NCBI GenBank assembly: GCA_934047225.1 | Contig: OW203992.1 | Span: 20,201,501-20,265,500, forward strand | From: Ypsolopha sequella | Lineage: Eukaryota; Arthropoda; Insecta; Lepidoptera; Ypsolophidae | DNA: 64,000 nt | Direction of reading: 5' to 3' | Shown: one piece after another, positions 53,641 through 64,000 of the stretch | Position numbering within the stretch: position 1 is the stretch's first letter | Layout of the letters: each line of letters starts with the position of its first letter | Notes under the pieces: model-generated | Told to the model about the DNA's origin: nothing | Seen by the model: only the letters and a program-made list of their open reading frames with translations | The model's database searches: none | Program-made: the position numbers and the translations under genes

Positions 53641-55311
53641 TTGGCTGTCAAACCACAGACATTCCAGTAGTGAACGATTCGTTTACCACACTCTATGCTG
53701 GGAGTATTAAATGTCTGTGCCTCAGATAAGTCTGTGCTATTAAACTTGATTGTGCAGCTAAGTTCAGGCCACTACGAACGACCATGGTATATACTGTGGT
53801 GGTTGGTAGTGGTTTTTCGCCATCTGTCAAAAAGTGCGAGAAAAGAGAAAGTGGTGGAACTAATGTGCGGAGACACATTAAAGGAAGCCAGATAAAACGG
53901 CTCTGATTGATTAATTGATATATTAAAATATTGAAGCAGTATGGAACTAGGGGAACGGCAACTAATATTAATTCTTCAGCTGAGGTCATTGTACATACTT
54001 TCCGATGTTCTGAAAAAACGTGTTCTGTTCGCGTACTCCACCAAAAGAATAGACTTGTCAATACGCTTAGATTCAATAATGTTAAGGTGTGTTAATTCTA
54101 AAATCATTTCGAGATTTAGTTTAATAAGCCGTATTTTAGAACTTGTGGTCTAAAAAACCTCATGATGATTAATATTTTGCAAACATACTGCAACTTCCAT
54201 TTGCCTTCGTGTGACGTCACTTAAGAAAAGACTGTTTAGAGGAAAAGCTAAGTCCTTTGCTATCAAGATAAATTAAAAATAATTTGCTTCCGACTGATTT
54301 GACAGATGAAAAGACAGACAGAGACAGACCTCTTTTTTTATAAACAAATCTGAGCACAAACAGTATCATGCATAAAATGGAAGAAGTGACGTCATATCTG
54401 AAAAATCTTGAAAAAATCATAACAATATAATTATCAAATGAAAACTACCATCTAAAAATGGCGTATATTCTCTGAAAAAACAATCTTTTAGGAATTAAGC
54501 TCTGGGAATTTGACACATCAATGGTTAGTCACAATGTCAAGTCCGGTTTGTTTGGTTTGTTTACATAACCGACCTTTCAACGAAGGCTGCAACCAACTGG
54601 ATCAAGCTATACACTTACATTACGAAATTAGCCCCTACAGAGAAGCATATAAGATAGGTACAAAGTCCAATGTGTCTTACTTGATTGGGTCTCCACTGTA
54701 CCTACCCATACCATACAATGGTGGCGGTCGCGGTATGGAACGTTGACATAATTTTGACAGAACGTTCGGTCGGTTGTGATAATTTACAACTGACCGCGTC
54801 CGCGACTATGTAGACCCAAAACATGTATGGTCACGAATATGGTGGAGTCTGTGGGTGTGAGTGACCACGCCCGCCATTGCGGTGGCGCCACCGTCTGTCT
54901 ACAAGCGCGTAACCAGGGGCTCTACCGCGTAATTCTCATTTGTATCAACTTCAAGCAAATGTATGCGAAATTCAACGCGTGCAAAAGAGATGGCATGGTA
55001 GGCGGGTGTCGTCGCACGCACGACAAATTTAAATCTCAAGTTGATGTTGATGAAAATGAGAATTACGCGGTAGACCCCCAGGTTTCAAAACAGGAGGGGT
55101 CATCGGGGGAATATACAACAATGGTTAGGTTATATACCAAAATAATGAAAACCTTGCCCTAAAATGGCGTATATTCTCTGAAATATATATATTTTTTAAT
55201 TAATCTATGGAACATGCCAAGAGGCTTATTAATTTTAACTTGTCGGGGGGGGGGGGGGGGGTTGAACCTCCAAAACAGCCCTCGCCCATTTGTTTGTGAG
55301 ACTGTCGGTGA
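53641..55311. repeat. recent segmental duplication, copy 2
   Basis: Matches 30769-32436 essentially base for base, including all nested repeats. The left junction follows GTTGGCACA; the right end meets P-like copy B. Three or four extra Gs in the G run near 55246 are the only difference noticed. Confidence 0.93.
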
Positions 55312-57535
55312 CTCAGAATAAGGAATACAAATAGAAGCCTGGCTAAAATAAGAACTGGGCATTAGCCATTGTACTCATCTAACGTAAATTACTCCTGTGT
55401 ACGAGTGAATGAAACGACGGACCGCACTTACTTTATATTTTTTCCTGGTGTGTCACTAGATTGAACCAAGCAAATGTCAGTTGGATGTAATTTGGATGTA
55501 TTTTAAAAATTATAATACCATCAAATTAAATATGTCTCATCATTGTATCGTTGTGTTGTAATATCGTTCGTAGCGTGCATCACATCTTAATTTGGTGGCA
55601 TCGAAATGTCTAATGCATTTTGCGAAAGTTTACAGCTTCACCGAGAGAAATTAAATATTTTGGTGCTCTTCCTCTCAAAACTCGTGAAAGTGTGATTTAT
55701 TATTGTTTGTGTTGATTGTTTTTTTAACTTTGGAATAAAATGTCTTGTGCGATTGAAGGCTGTAAATCGCATACAGGAAGAAAAGAAAACAACAATGAAG
55801 CAATATCATTTCATCGGTGAGTTCTGATAGTTTTTATGATAATAAGTTGCAGGATCATACCTAAAACTCAGTAACAATAATAGTAGTTCTTGTAAATCAT
55901 ACTCGTGTTCAATTCTACACCGATATTTGCCTGTTTTATATAGATTTTCTGCCGACTATTAGAGGTTATGTTTTTGCGCATAGTGATGTACTAAAGTCCG
56001 TGTGGCAAACTATCGAACATTGGTTCCCGCGGCAGCCGTGCTTAAAGGATAATACCGCAGATTAATTGCAGCGCGAGTTAAAAGAAAAATAATGCCGAAT
56101 AAATATCGCTAAGTATATTTTTTTGTTACAGATTTCCAAAAAGGGAAGAATTAAAAAGTGAATGGCTTAGAAGAATAATAAGACCAAATTGGACAATTAA
56201 AAAAAGCAGTCATATTTGTTCGAAACACTTTACGCCGGATTCTTTTGGACCAAACGAAAACTTAAAATGGAGACGGTTAAAAGCAGATTGCTTTATCGAC
56301 GTTATATTTACCAGATACAGACACACTGGTAACCTTTAAATACTCGTAATTATGTATAATTGCATTATTAATCTTGTTTGTAGGTACGTGCTTGTACTAT
56401 ACTATATTAACTCGATAATTTTTAAATTTTGGGCAACAGCACCAGTACCTATGGATGTCTGTGATGTAGAAGAGTGCATACTTCTATGTTCGCAAATCGT
56501 TCTGAAAGGCCTGTTCAGAACTTGTACGTTACTTCCATGATCGACTTCACGAAGAAATTCCGCAGATCAAGACATTTTCGTACTTAGTGGTTGACAATAA
56601 AAGTAGGAACTACCCTGTCAAAGGACAGGGTAGTTCTATCGTGAAATGAATTTTGGGAATGCTTATTGACTTGAACTGTGCATAATTTGGTTTCTTATTA
56701 CAGGTTATTAAGTATTTTAATCGTTCATTATTTGGTATTAGTTATTATTCAAGATAAGTTGATGTATATTTGATCGAAATAATAAAAAAATTTAAATTAC
56801 CTCTAGTAATTGCGCTGTCATCGCTCATCATTGACATAATATTATTATTACGAATCCTATAATTCTATGATTATTATGATTTCTATTGTTGCGATTAATT
56901 CCTTCCTCCTTGATTGAACAAAGACGCGATATCAACGAACATCTATGTGATTGAGTTAAGAGGCGACTTAAGGGTATCCCCTTAAATAGTTTACGGTTGT
57001 ATCTCTGATACAAGCTACAGCATTTTTTGTACTAGAAACAAGCACAATTTTGGACTTAACTTATGTACCTACCTGCCTACGATATAGTAATTTGTACTTA
57101 ATAAAAAATATTATGCTAAACGAAAGATATCCTTTTATTAATTCCTTATTTACACAATATAACATGTGTCCCACTGGGGTAGACAGAGACCGCTTTGCTA
57201 TCAATTCTCTTGGCCTCCTTCCAAAGCAAGAGGATGTCACCAGAAAGGTCGGTGCCTCCTGCATTCTCTTTGTTTTCACACTTTGATACGATATAATGTG
57301 TGGTAAGCAGATTGGTCGTGGTTCATTTCGATTTGGTTTATTTATCGTAGTCAAAAATCGACATTGTTACATCACTAGCAAAGCAACGAACTAATGACAA
57401 CCTACCTAATTAAGAAAAAACTAATACATATCCATCTCTCTCTAACGCACTAGAATGTCGTAAGAAAATCAAGGATAGGTGTCTTTCTCCGCGTATTATT
57501 TTAGCCAGGCATCTATTTGTATTCCTTATTCTGAG
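55312..57535 (+). mobile_element. P-like (THAP) DNA transposon, copy B
   Basis: 2224 bp, same inverted ends as copy A (CTCAGAATAAGGAATACAAA...), without the nested LINE. GTCGGTGA stands before its left end, but GTTGTATT follows the right end, so the two flanks do not match. It encodes an open three-exon THAP-domain product and lacks any transposase core. Confidence 0.82.
55740..56540 (+). CDS. THAP-domain-only protein of P-like copy B
   Basis: Exons 55740-55816, 56132-56328 and 56440-56540, all with GT-AG borders and matching phases, about 124 residues. Complete C2CH THAP domain: MSCAIEGCKSHTGRK, FHRFPKREELKSEWLRRI, SSHICSKHFTPDSF, LKWRRLKADC. The last exon adds PVPMDVCDVEECILLCSQ and stops at TGA. 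P transposases begin with such a domain, followed by a coiled coil and RNase H-like core that are absent here. By analogy with deleted P elements, the product could act as a DNA-binding repressor; this is inference. Confidence 0.65.
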
Positions 57536-57575
57536 GTTGTATTACTTTACTCTTTGGTTGGTGGATTGGTGGCAT

Positions 57576-57716
57576 TATAGTCCGTATAATATAGCTTGAG
57601 CCCTTTGACAGCTGTCAGCGCTATACATATTTGAACATGAGAAAAAGAGTTAGAAATACAAATTGTATAGCGCTGTCCTGCTGTCACAGGGCTCAAGCTA
57701 TATTATACGGACTATA
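57576..57716. mobile_element. hairpin MITE
   Basis: TATAGTCCGTATAATATAGC and GCTATATTATACGGACTATA form the ends, with TTGAGCCC/GGGCTCAA and GACAGC/GCTGTC further in. Almost perfect arms. Confidence 0.88.
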
Positions 57717-57724
57717 GTGGGTAT

Positions 57725-57973
57725 GCTGAGAATCTGAGATCCAAGGAAGCCCGCCCGCCAAACCTTGGTATCATAGAAATAAAAATGCTAATTGCAGAAA
57801 ATATATAACCACTATAAACAGAATGCGGTTTGGACACTGCCAAAGCCGTATTCACCTGAATAGACTGAAACTGGTTGAAGATTCGAATTGTAAATACTGT
57901 GGAGAGAGCAATGTAGATTTACAACACATTATATTTAAATGTCAACAATTTGCGCACTGGCTAAATACACCTA
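57725..57973 (+). pseudogene. LINE RT C-terminal zinc-finger fragment
   Basis: The frame encodes INRMRFGHCQSRIHLNRLKL, then CKYCGESNVDLQHIIFKCQQ, the C-terminal CCHC-type end of Jockey/I-type LINE ORF2. It is cut off by the DNA element starting at 57974. Confidence 0.75.
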
Positions 57974-58692
57974 GGTAGCGTTCCGAAACCAAACCCCTAC
58001 CATCGAGCAATTCTAGTCGGATGAGCAATACGTTTTGGAACCGGTCATAATGGAACAGTCTTCGGACTAACTTTGTGAGATTCGGAACGGACATAGAGTA
58101 ATATGTCAAAAGAAAAGTTTGGCGGGAAGACGAAAATGTTTAAATGATGGATGAGATTTTATCTACGATATTTTTTATTTTTCACTTAAAACAAGTTTTT
58201 GGCGGAACTAATGTTCGGAGACACGTTTAAAGTAGCCAGATAAAACAGTTTTGAATTGAATTAAGATTTTATCTACAGGTTTTATAATTATAGAGAAAGC
58301 TTGCTCATAATCAAGTTTCAGACTTGTAGGAAATAACAATCTCAAATAAAAATCTCGTTCTAGGCGAGAAAATAGGAATAGTTCTCATCTGTTGATTGAG
58401 ATGTGTTCAAACGTTTAACACTCTTCAGTTCATGTTTTGTAATTTTTGATACCATGTAAACGTATAAAAATCATACGTCAAGAATTAATCATGCTTTTGA
58501 CAGGAGCAATATATTCCTGGCGATTTTCGCAGAGCAAAATATTGGTCGTGTCAGTAGAAAAAGTTGCTCGGGTTTGATCGTTCCAAAACGATCTCATTTG
58601 TGGTTTTGGAACCAGCATTGAGCTACTTTTATCTGACAGATAGTAATATCTTCTACTTCATCGGACAACCTAAGGTGTTTCGGAACGCTACC
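57974..58692. mobile_element. non-autonomous DNA element with inverted ends
   Basis: Ends GGTAGCGTTCCGAAACC and GGTGTTTCGGAACGCTACC, inverse of each other; about 720 bp. Subterminal motifs CGTTTTGGAACC and GTTCCAAAACGATC also pair. No transposase. Confidence 0.75.
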
Positions 58693-60087
58693 CTTATGAC
58701 TTTTTTTTTTTCAAATTGGCGGACCGCCCATCTCATGTCAAAAACAGCTGGAGCGTTTGTTATTGCTATGTATTTTTTTGTACACCTAATCTACCTAAAC
58801 CATTATTCACCCAACGTTAAGCCAACTATAGTCATAATACTCCTAAAGCAAAGTTTTAAAATACACCAATAGATTGCATTGAAACCGTTGACCAATTGTT
58901 GCCAACTCTATTGTAATATTTTCGTCGAAAATTCCACTGAATTTTTGTTCTTACCTATAAAAAACGTGAAAAATATAAAAATATATATTTACGAAGATGA
59001 AATCCGATGGAATAGTGCAAATACATTAACACCGTCATAAAATGATGAAGTTGTGCGACCGATGTAAATATTTAGATATAACATTTTTATACAAACTTCT
59101 TAATTCTATCGATGCTCCGGGTCCGGAATTACTACGACAGATTCTCATTCGTGACCTCATAGGCGCAAACGCAGTTGTCGTAATAAACATCTTTTTTTGA
59201 TTGCAGTGGGTAAAAGTAGTTATTTATGTTAGTTACAAGTAGTGTCTCTAGTTTTATTGGACGAAGTTGTAAGACTTACAACCATGGGAGTGTGAAACAG
59301 ATTTGTTTTGTAACAGTTTAAATTTTGTTAAAAAATATGTAAGGAAACACATTTAAAGTTTAAGTTTAGTTATTTTAAGATGTTGAAATGATGATATTTT
59401 ACTTAGATAATTTAGGGGAACTATAGGTCTTTTCATAAACAATACTTCGTGTTATTTAAGTTTCATGTATGACTGTTTGTTCCTGAATAAAAAAATAAAA
59501 TAAATAGTTCGTCAATCTTTTTGTTCGTTTGTATAATTTTACATTTGCTGTGAATGTTACAAACAATGTTTTAATTTATTCCCTACGATGTCGGAAAAAA
59601 TGTGAGGGCAACACTATTTAAAACGAAATATATACGGAAATATAAGAAAGTGGCCATTTTTTTTATATTAGGTGTATTTAGACCTCAGACTAATAAACCA
59701 ATTATTGGTCTGAGATTTAGACTCAGAATAAGGAATTCCTTATTCTGAGTACCTATTTAGACATAGCCCTTCAAGACCTTCTAAAAGAACCTAAATTTTT
59801 TACTCCCCTATTCAAATATATATTGAACACAGTGGAAAAATTATGTGAAGTGAAATATGTAAGTGACCAAACAAAATTGACGATTTTTATACACAGTGTT
59901 GTGTAAAAATAAAAATATTGGCTCAAAAGGACTAGTTTCCAGGGCTGTAAAACTTATTGAAAAAAAAAATGACAAATGGCCGGCCGGCTCAAGCTTGGTT
60001 GTCGTTTTCTGTCACTTTCTGAATAACTGCCTAAAAAGCGCGAATTCATTATTTATCTGGAAATTACTCTTCAATCAAATATTCAAA
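58693..60087. other. intergenic and SmB promoter side
   Basis: AT-rich. The palindromes at 59678-59750 are listed separately. The region just before 60088 is expected to hold the SmB promoter and 5' UTR; no TATA or Inr could be assigned with confidence. Confidence 0.4.
59721..59750. repeat. 30-bp perfect palindrome made of two P-like element ends
   Basis: ACTCAGAATAAGGAA followed by its exact inverse TTCCTTATTCTGAGT. The first 15 bases after the A equal the P-like terminal repeat. ATTTAGAC copies stand nearby at 59677, 59715 and 59755, and a second palindrome with CTCAGAC/GTCTGAG ends lies at 59684-59714. Confidence 0.75.
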
Positions 60088-60742
60088 ATGGTTTGTTATA
60101 CCTTATTATAATACAGAATACGCAATATTAGCGGTATATTTATGTATTTGTTTACAAATCTTGTATTTTTTTCAGACTATCGGTAAAAACAACAAAATGT
60201 TACAACACATAAATTATAGAGTCCGAGTTGTACTACAGGACTCACGTACCTTTATTGGCACTTTCAAGGCTTTTGACAAACACATGAACTTGATTTTGGG
60301 AGATTGCGAGGAATTTAGAAAAATCAAATCCAAAAATGCTAAAACAACGGAACGAGAAGAAAAAAGAAGCCTCGGATTTGTGTTGTTAAGAGGTGAAAAT
60401 ATTGTGTCCCTAACTATTGAAGGACCCCCTCCTCCTGAAGAAGGTTTGCCCAGAGTGCCACTTCCTGGTGCTATGGGCGGTCCTGGTGCAGGACGAGTCG
60501 CTGGCCGCGGCTCGGGGGTAGGCGGTGCCCCGCCTGGGTTGCAGGGGCCAGCCAGAGGAGTCGGAGGACCTTCTCAACAACATATGGCCCCAGGAGCTCG
60601 GGGACAATTGTCTGCACCACCTCAGATGCGTGGAGGACCAATGATGGGTGGGCCACCCCCTGGCATGATGGGTGCTCCTCCTGGTATGGGCCGTGGAGGA
60701 CCAGGTGGTCGTGGACCTCCTCCAGGAATGCGTAGATATTAG
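60088..60742 (+). CDS. SmB: small nuclear ribonucleoprotein SmB
   Basis: Core Sm protein SmB/B' (SNRPB), part of the heptameric Sm ring on U1, U2, U4 and U5 snRNAs. Coding exons 60088-60090 (only the ATG) and 60176-60742, 189 residues. [50 protein letters not shown], and [20 protein letters not shown] give a complete Sm1-Sm2 fold (about residues 7-88), almost identical to human SmB. The C-terminal tail is rich in PPPGM/GRG repeats ([20 protein letters not shown]), known sites for arginine methylation and proline-rich binding in SmB. The 85-nt intron has GTTTGT and TTTTTTTCAG borders. Confidence 0.96.
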
Positions 60743-62640
60743 ATACAGTAAGCCAACCTATATTATACTTGTAATATAGTGTGACTTTTTGTGCTAAAGT
60801 GACAAGTCAGTGATTTGGTATGAAGCAGCCAGGTTAACACAAAATGTATTCTTGTGATGCAGAAAGTTTATCAAGAAGAAAACCTTAACATTGCACCACG
60901 GTGTGTATTTAATTTAGTGTGTGAACTATTTCAAAATCTTTTATAAATTTGAGGTTAGTTGTCGACTCAGTATTACCAATGCAAATACCTTGTCAAAACC
61001 TAAAATATGCTACTGCAATGACTTCTCACTCCTACCAAATTAGTTAATCATGAGAAGTGCATTCATTTAAGAACCCTAGGTGAGTGTTAAGAACACTTGG
61101 GTTGCAATGCGGAGAATAGGGGCCTTATTGTCTAATCTAAATTCAATATCTATTGTCATCGCTTCAAATGTATTATTGTGATTGGCTAGAAATGACATGA
61201 CAAGAGCCTTCTGAAGATCTATGAGAGATAAATTTTCATTTAGGTATATACTGGGTGTTAAGATGAAGTTGCAGAAGCTGTAAACTGACGATATGAACAA
61301 CTTTTACTATGGAAGCAAACCTCGAATCGTGAAAAACAATCAGCCGTTCCATAGAAAATTTATATAGCTACATGTCCAAAATGTATGAAACAACAGATAT
61401 TTTTTTGTTACGAAAAGTTGCTCAAAAGGATGGGTATTATCGCCAGTTTTCTGTTTCTGCAACTTCAACTTAGCATCCTGTATAAAGTCCATGTGCATTA
61501 TTTTACTTATAACTCGACATTGGCAGAACTAATGAACTTAAGGCGATATGCGAAAAAAATACAGGTGTTTCTTTTCTGTGTATTTCATGCAATGCACGGA
61601 AAATTTTAATAAATTTCTGGTATATGTATTTTGACTATATAACCTAGGGTTTTGAAATTTGAAAACATGGTTGGATAAATTTTCCTCGATAGAAATAATT
61701 GTTGAAATGAGGTCTTCAAACACACTTTTTCTCCTCGTTTGACGAATAGGAACCATATACAGAACTCAAACATATTTTATTAGGTGTGTTTTAACAATAT
61801 CTAAAGATTTGATATTTGAAATTTTGCTACCTATTTTAGTTTTTTTAATAAAAATATAAAACAAACTTTTTTCCCTTTTGCCCTGAATCCGCCCCTCTCG
61901 CACTGCGCGATTTTTCTCTTGGAGTGACAGTGACAAAAATAAAATTCGCATAGCCTCTTAATGTAATGTGAGACTCATTATCAGAAGCCAGATAAAATGG
62001 CATTGAATTTGAACCCTGCTCAAAGTTGTTGAATAAGTTGACACTAGTGAAGCAACACTGCCATTTTTGAATGGTTGTGTTGAAATGCAAGTTGATCTTT
62101 GCACTGTTTAGTGTTGCAACCCGAGTAGGAAACACAAACAAAATGAATGGTTATCTGAATGATTGGTCAGTCTCAAAGGGGGATAATAAGTTCACAAGCA
62201 ATCTCGACAGCTGGGCCTGTTTTCCTCATCTACATCATCACCAATGTTACTGTATTTATGAAGTAGTCTAAAAATATTTTTATTTCGGCCTCATCCACTA
62301 AAGTTACCTACATCCAGGGAGGTATTGAGTTGGTAGATTATTTTTTCTGAAAGTTGTGATTGATGATGTTTCAGACTCTTTTATAGGAGGTGTGGTAATG
62401 CTTGATGAAATAACTTATCAGCCCTTCCCTCCTTTGGTTCATATCATGATAAGCTTCCAAATGTCTGGCCAAGAAATTGTTACATAAATGAATGCACACT
62501 GAAGAATTTGTTAGCTGATATGTTTATTTTTTTATAATAAGTAGACATTTACATATTAGTGGTTTTTGGTTATTTACCAAAACTTATTGTGAAAGAGATC
62601 TTGGTATAAATAAAATATAAATAATAAACTTATTTGTTCT
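60743..62640 (+). other. SmB 3' flank
   Basis: No further gene recognised. A MITE lies at 61246-61484. AATAAA-like signals cluster at 62608-62630; a nearer canonical signal was not seen, so the SmB 3' UTR end is unclear. Confidence 0.4.
61246..61484. mobile_element. MITE downstream of SmB
   Basis: TATACTGGGTGTTAAGATGA with AGTTGCAGAA, and TTCTGCAACT with TTAGCATCCTGTATA, form inverted ends; TA on each side. No coding frame. Confidence 0.7.
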
Positions 62641-63219
62641 TTTGTTCTCTTTTATGAGTCCTATTTACGAACGCAAAGTTGTATGTGTGCTGGCCTAAAG
62701 TTTGCTGTTTTGCTTAGTAGACTTGCATATAGAAAAATAATGACAATCGTAATTGGCAGTACATAACATTCGTCAAAATTCAGATTTTGATGAATGGAGT
62801 AGACAGAGCTTATGACCTCAAAGGTCAGGTAACTTAATCGTCGCTGGCTCTCAGGATAATACATACCAGAGGCATCCTTTTGTTAAAATCGTCGGGACTG
62901 GCTGGCCGCGCCTACTGGGTTCAGTAGTTATGGGGGGCTACGACTTAGTATACAGTGCAAACGTCCGATTTTGGGAAAGTGGTTGCGGGGGATAGGAAGT
63001 GAAGGTACCACACCCATCGCTTTTTTTTACACACAGATTTAACATAATGAATTTATAAATGTTTATTTTCTATGCAGTTTATTCCTAATTAATCATTCAA
63101 TATACATATAATAATAAAATAAAATTAACAGTAGAGCCCTGTGTGTCTGTATAGGTACATTGAAGAAAAGTAATGAAAATAGAAAGGGGGTGGCTAAAGG
63201 TAAGTAATGGAACACAAAT
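62641..63219. other. intergenic, no gene recognised
   Basis: No exon, repeat end or RNA gene could be supported. Confidence 0.4.
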
Positions 63220-63420
63220 CAACGATTTTTAGAATTCTTTTGTCTGTTTGTTTGTTCACGCACATCTCCGAAACCACTGAACGGATTTGGATGCGGTTTT
63301 TTTACTATCATCATAGTGACCATGTTCAACATATAGGCTAAAAGGGGCGTTAATAAAATAACGCCTATGCCGAAAATGGGGGGAGTTGAATAAACGCGGG
63401 TGGTCGCGGGCAAGGCACAT
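63220..63420. repeat. dispersed repeat of the CTCCGAAACCACTGAACGG family
   Basis: GTTTGTTTGTTCACGCACAT, CTCCGAAACCACTGAACGGA and TTTGGATGCGGTTTTTTT are a combination I recall from many Lepidopteran genomes. It ends near GGTGGTCGCGGGCAAGGC. No coding frame. Confidence 0.5.
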
Positions 63421-63739
63421 ACCTACTATAATACTTTACACACTAACATCTGAATCTATTCGTTCAGTGAGTAATTGTTTATAAAGTTCTTCGCAGCGCA
63501 GCGTCGTGGCGGAAGCCGGGAGTATCTAGCGAGGCCGAAAAACGAGCATGCGAGGACGGAGAACGCGCCCGCGAGGCCTAAATACAAATTCTACTATTTC
63601 TTCAAGAACACAAAATAACAAAAATAAAAAGTAGGTCATGTCTTTCGTAATAGTTCTTATTTAATGAAAAATAGTTCATACTATTACATTACCTTCTGAA
63701 AATTAGTTTTATTATATTATAATTAGAGATGAAACGGAT

Positions 63740-63825
63740 AGTGATTTGGCCGGATACCGGATACCGGATATCCGGCCAGGCACTTGGCCGGATAGCCGGA
63801 TATCCGGCGGCCGAATATCCGGCCT
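63740..63825. repeat. GGATATCCGG-type palindromic repeat
   Basis: Repeated CCGGATACCGGATA and GGATATCCGGC motifs form many overlapping short palindromes; preceded by AGAGATGAAACGGATAGTGA. Confidence 0.8.
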
Positions 63826-64000
63826 CAAGATACGCGTTTCGCACTAATTGAGCAAGTCTAAACATTACGCACCAAGGTGCGTGCGGGTGCAACTGAACGA
63901 GATTATTTGTACATTTTCTAAATCATATCACAATCATACAAATGCTGGTCTGCAAACGCGAAACAATTTCCGATCCTAACGAAATTCGTAAATATGTATA

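Overview
This is a 64 kb piece of an insect nuclear genome, most likely a moth or butterfly (Lepidoptera). The evidence is intron-split genes with GT-AG introns, the gene content (LUBEL, CWC25, Kr-h1, SmB), an RTE-type LINE 3' end of a kind I know from many Lepidoptera, and very dense MITE, SINE and LINE debris. No bacterial or organellar features are present, and I saw no tRNA or rRNA gene.

Genes from left to right. (1) 3258-19626, + strand: the C-terminal RBR-LDD half of the linear-ubiquitin ligase LUBEL (HOIP/RNF31 orthologue); its N-terminal part lies outside the window. Its last but one exon is present as two tandem homologous versions (17248-17416 and 17450-17612). They share phases and are separated by only 33 nt, which is the architecture of mutually exclusive exons swapping the end of the linkage-determining domain. 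(2) 23624-19909, - strand: complete spliceosome factor CWC25 in four exons, convergent with LUBEL, with interleaved poly(A) signals. Its first intron holds a dense heat-shock-element plus TATA cluster. (3) 25857-27221 or 27494, + strand: a small THAP-domain gene with repeated exon starts and an in-frame TGA. (4) 46713-47801, + strand: Kr-h1, the juvenile-hormone early-response zinc-finger factor, with E-box modules like the known JH response element upstream and an in-frame distal first exon (46074-46080). (5) 60088-60742, + strand: SmB of the spliceosomal Sm ring, whose first coding exon is only the ATG.

Mobile DNA fills the rest. LUBEL introns carry a decayed BEL/Pao copy (about 3577-6960, -), an RTE LINE tail, and a nearly intact Ty1/copia element (10117-14726, -) with LTRs differing at one of 218 positions and a 5-bp target duplication. 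At 28341-29772 is a non-autonomous hAT element with an 8-bp duplication. At 32437-36816 and 55312-57535 are two copies of a P-like element with about 40-bp inverted ends, coding only for a THAP DNA-binding domain. Their left 1.67-kb flanks (30769-32436 and 53641-55311) are essentially identical although the elements themselves have diverged, pointing to a recent ectopic exchange. About a dozen hairpin MITEs, tRNA-derived SINEs, a 13-bp minisatellite with a 104-bp higher-order period and several LINE fragments complete the picture.

The genes do not form one pathway. LUBEL acts in ubiquitin signalling, CWC25 and SmB in pre-mRNA splicing, and Kr-h1 in hormone control of metamorphosis. All calls come from reading the sequence and from remembered family motifs; no search or alignment program was run.
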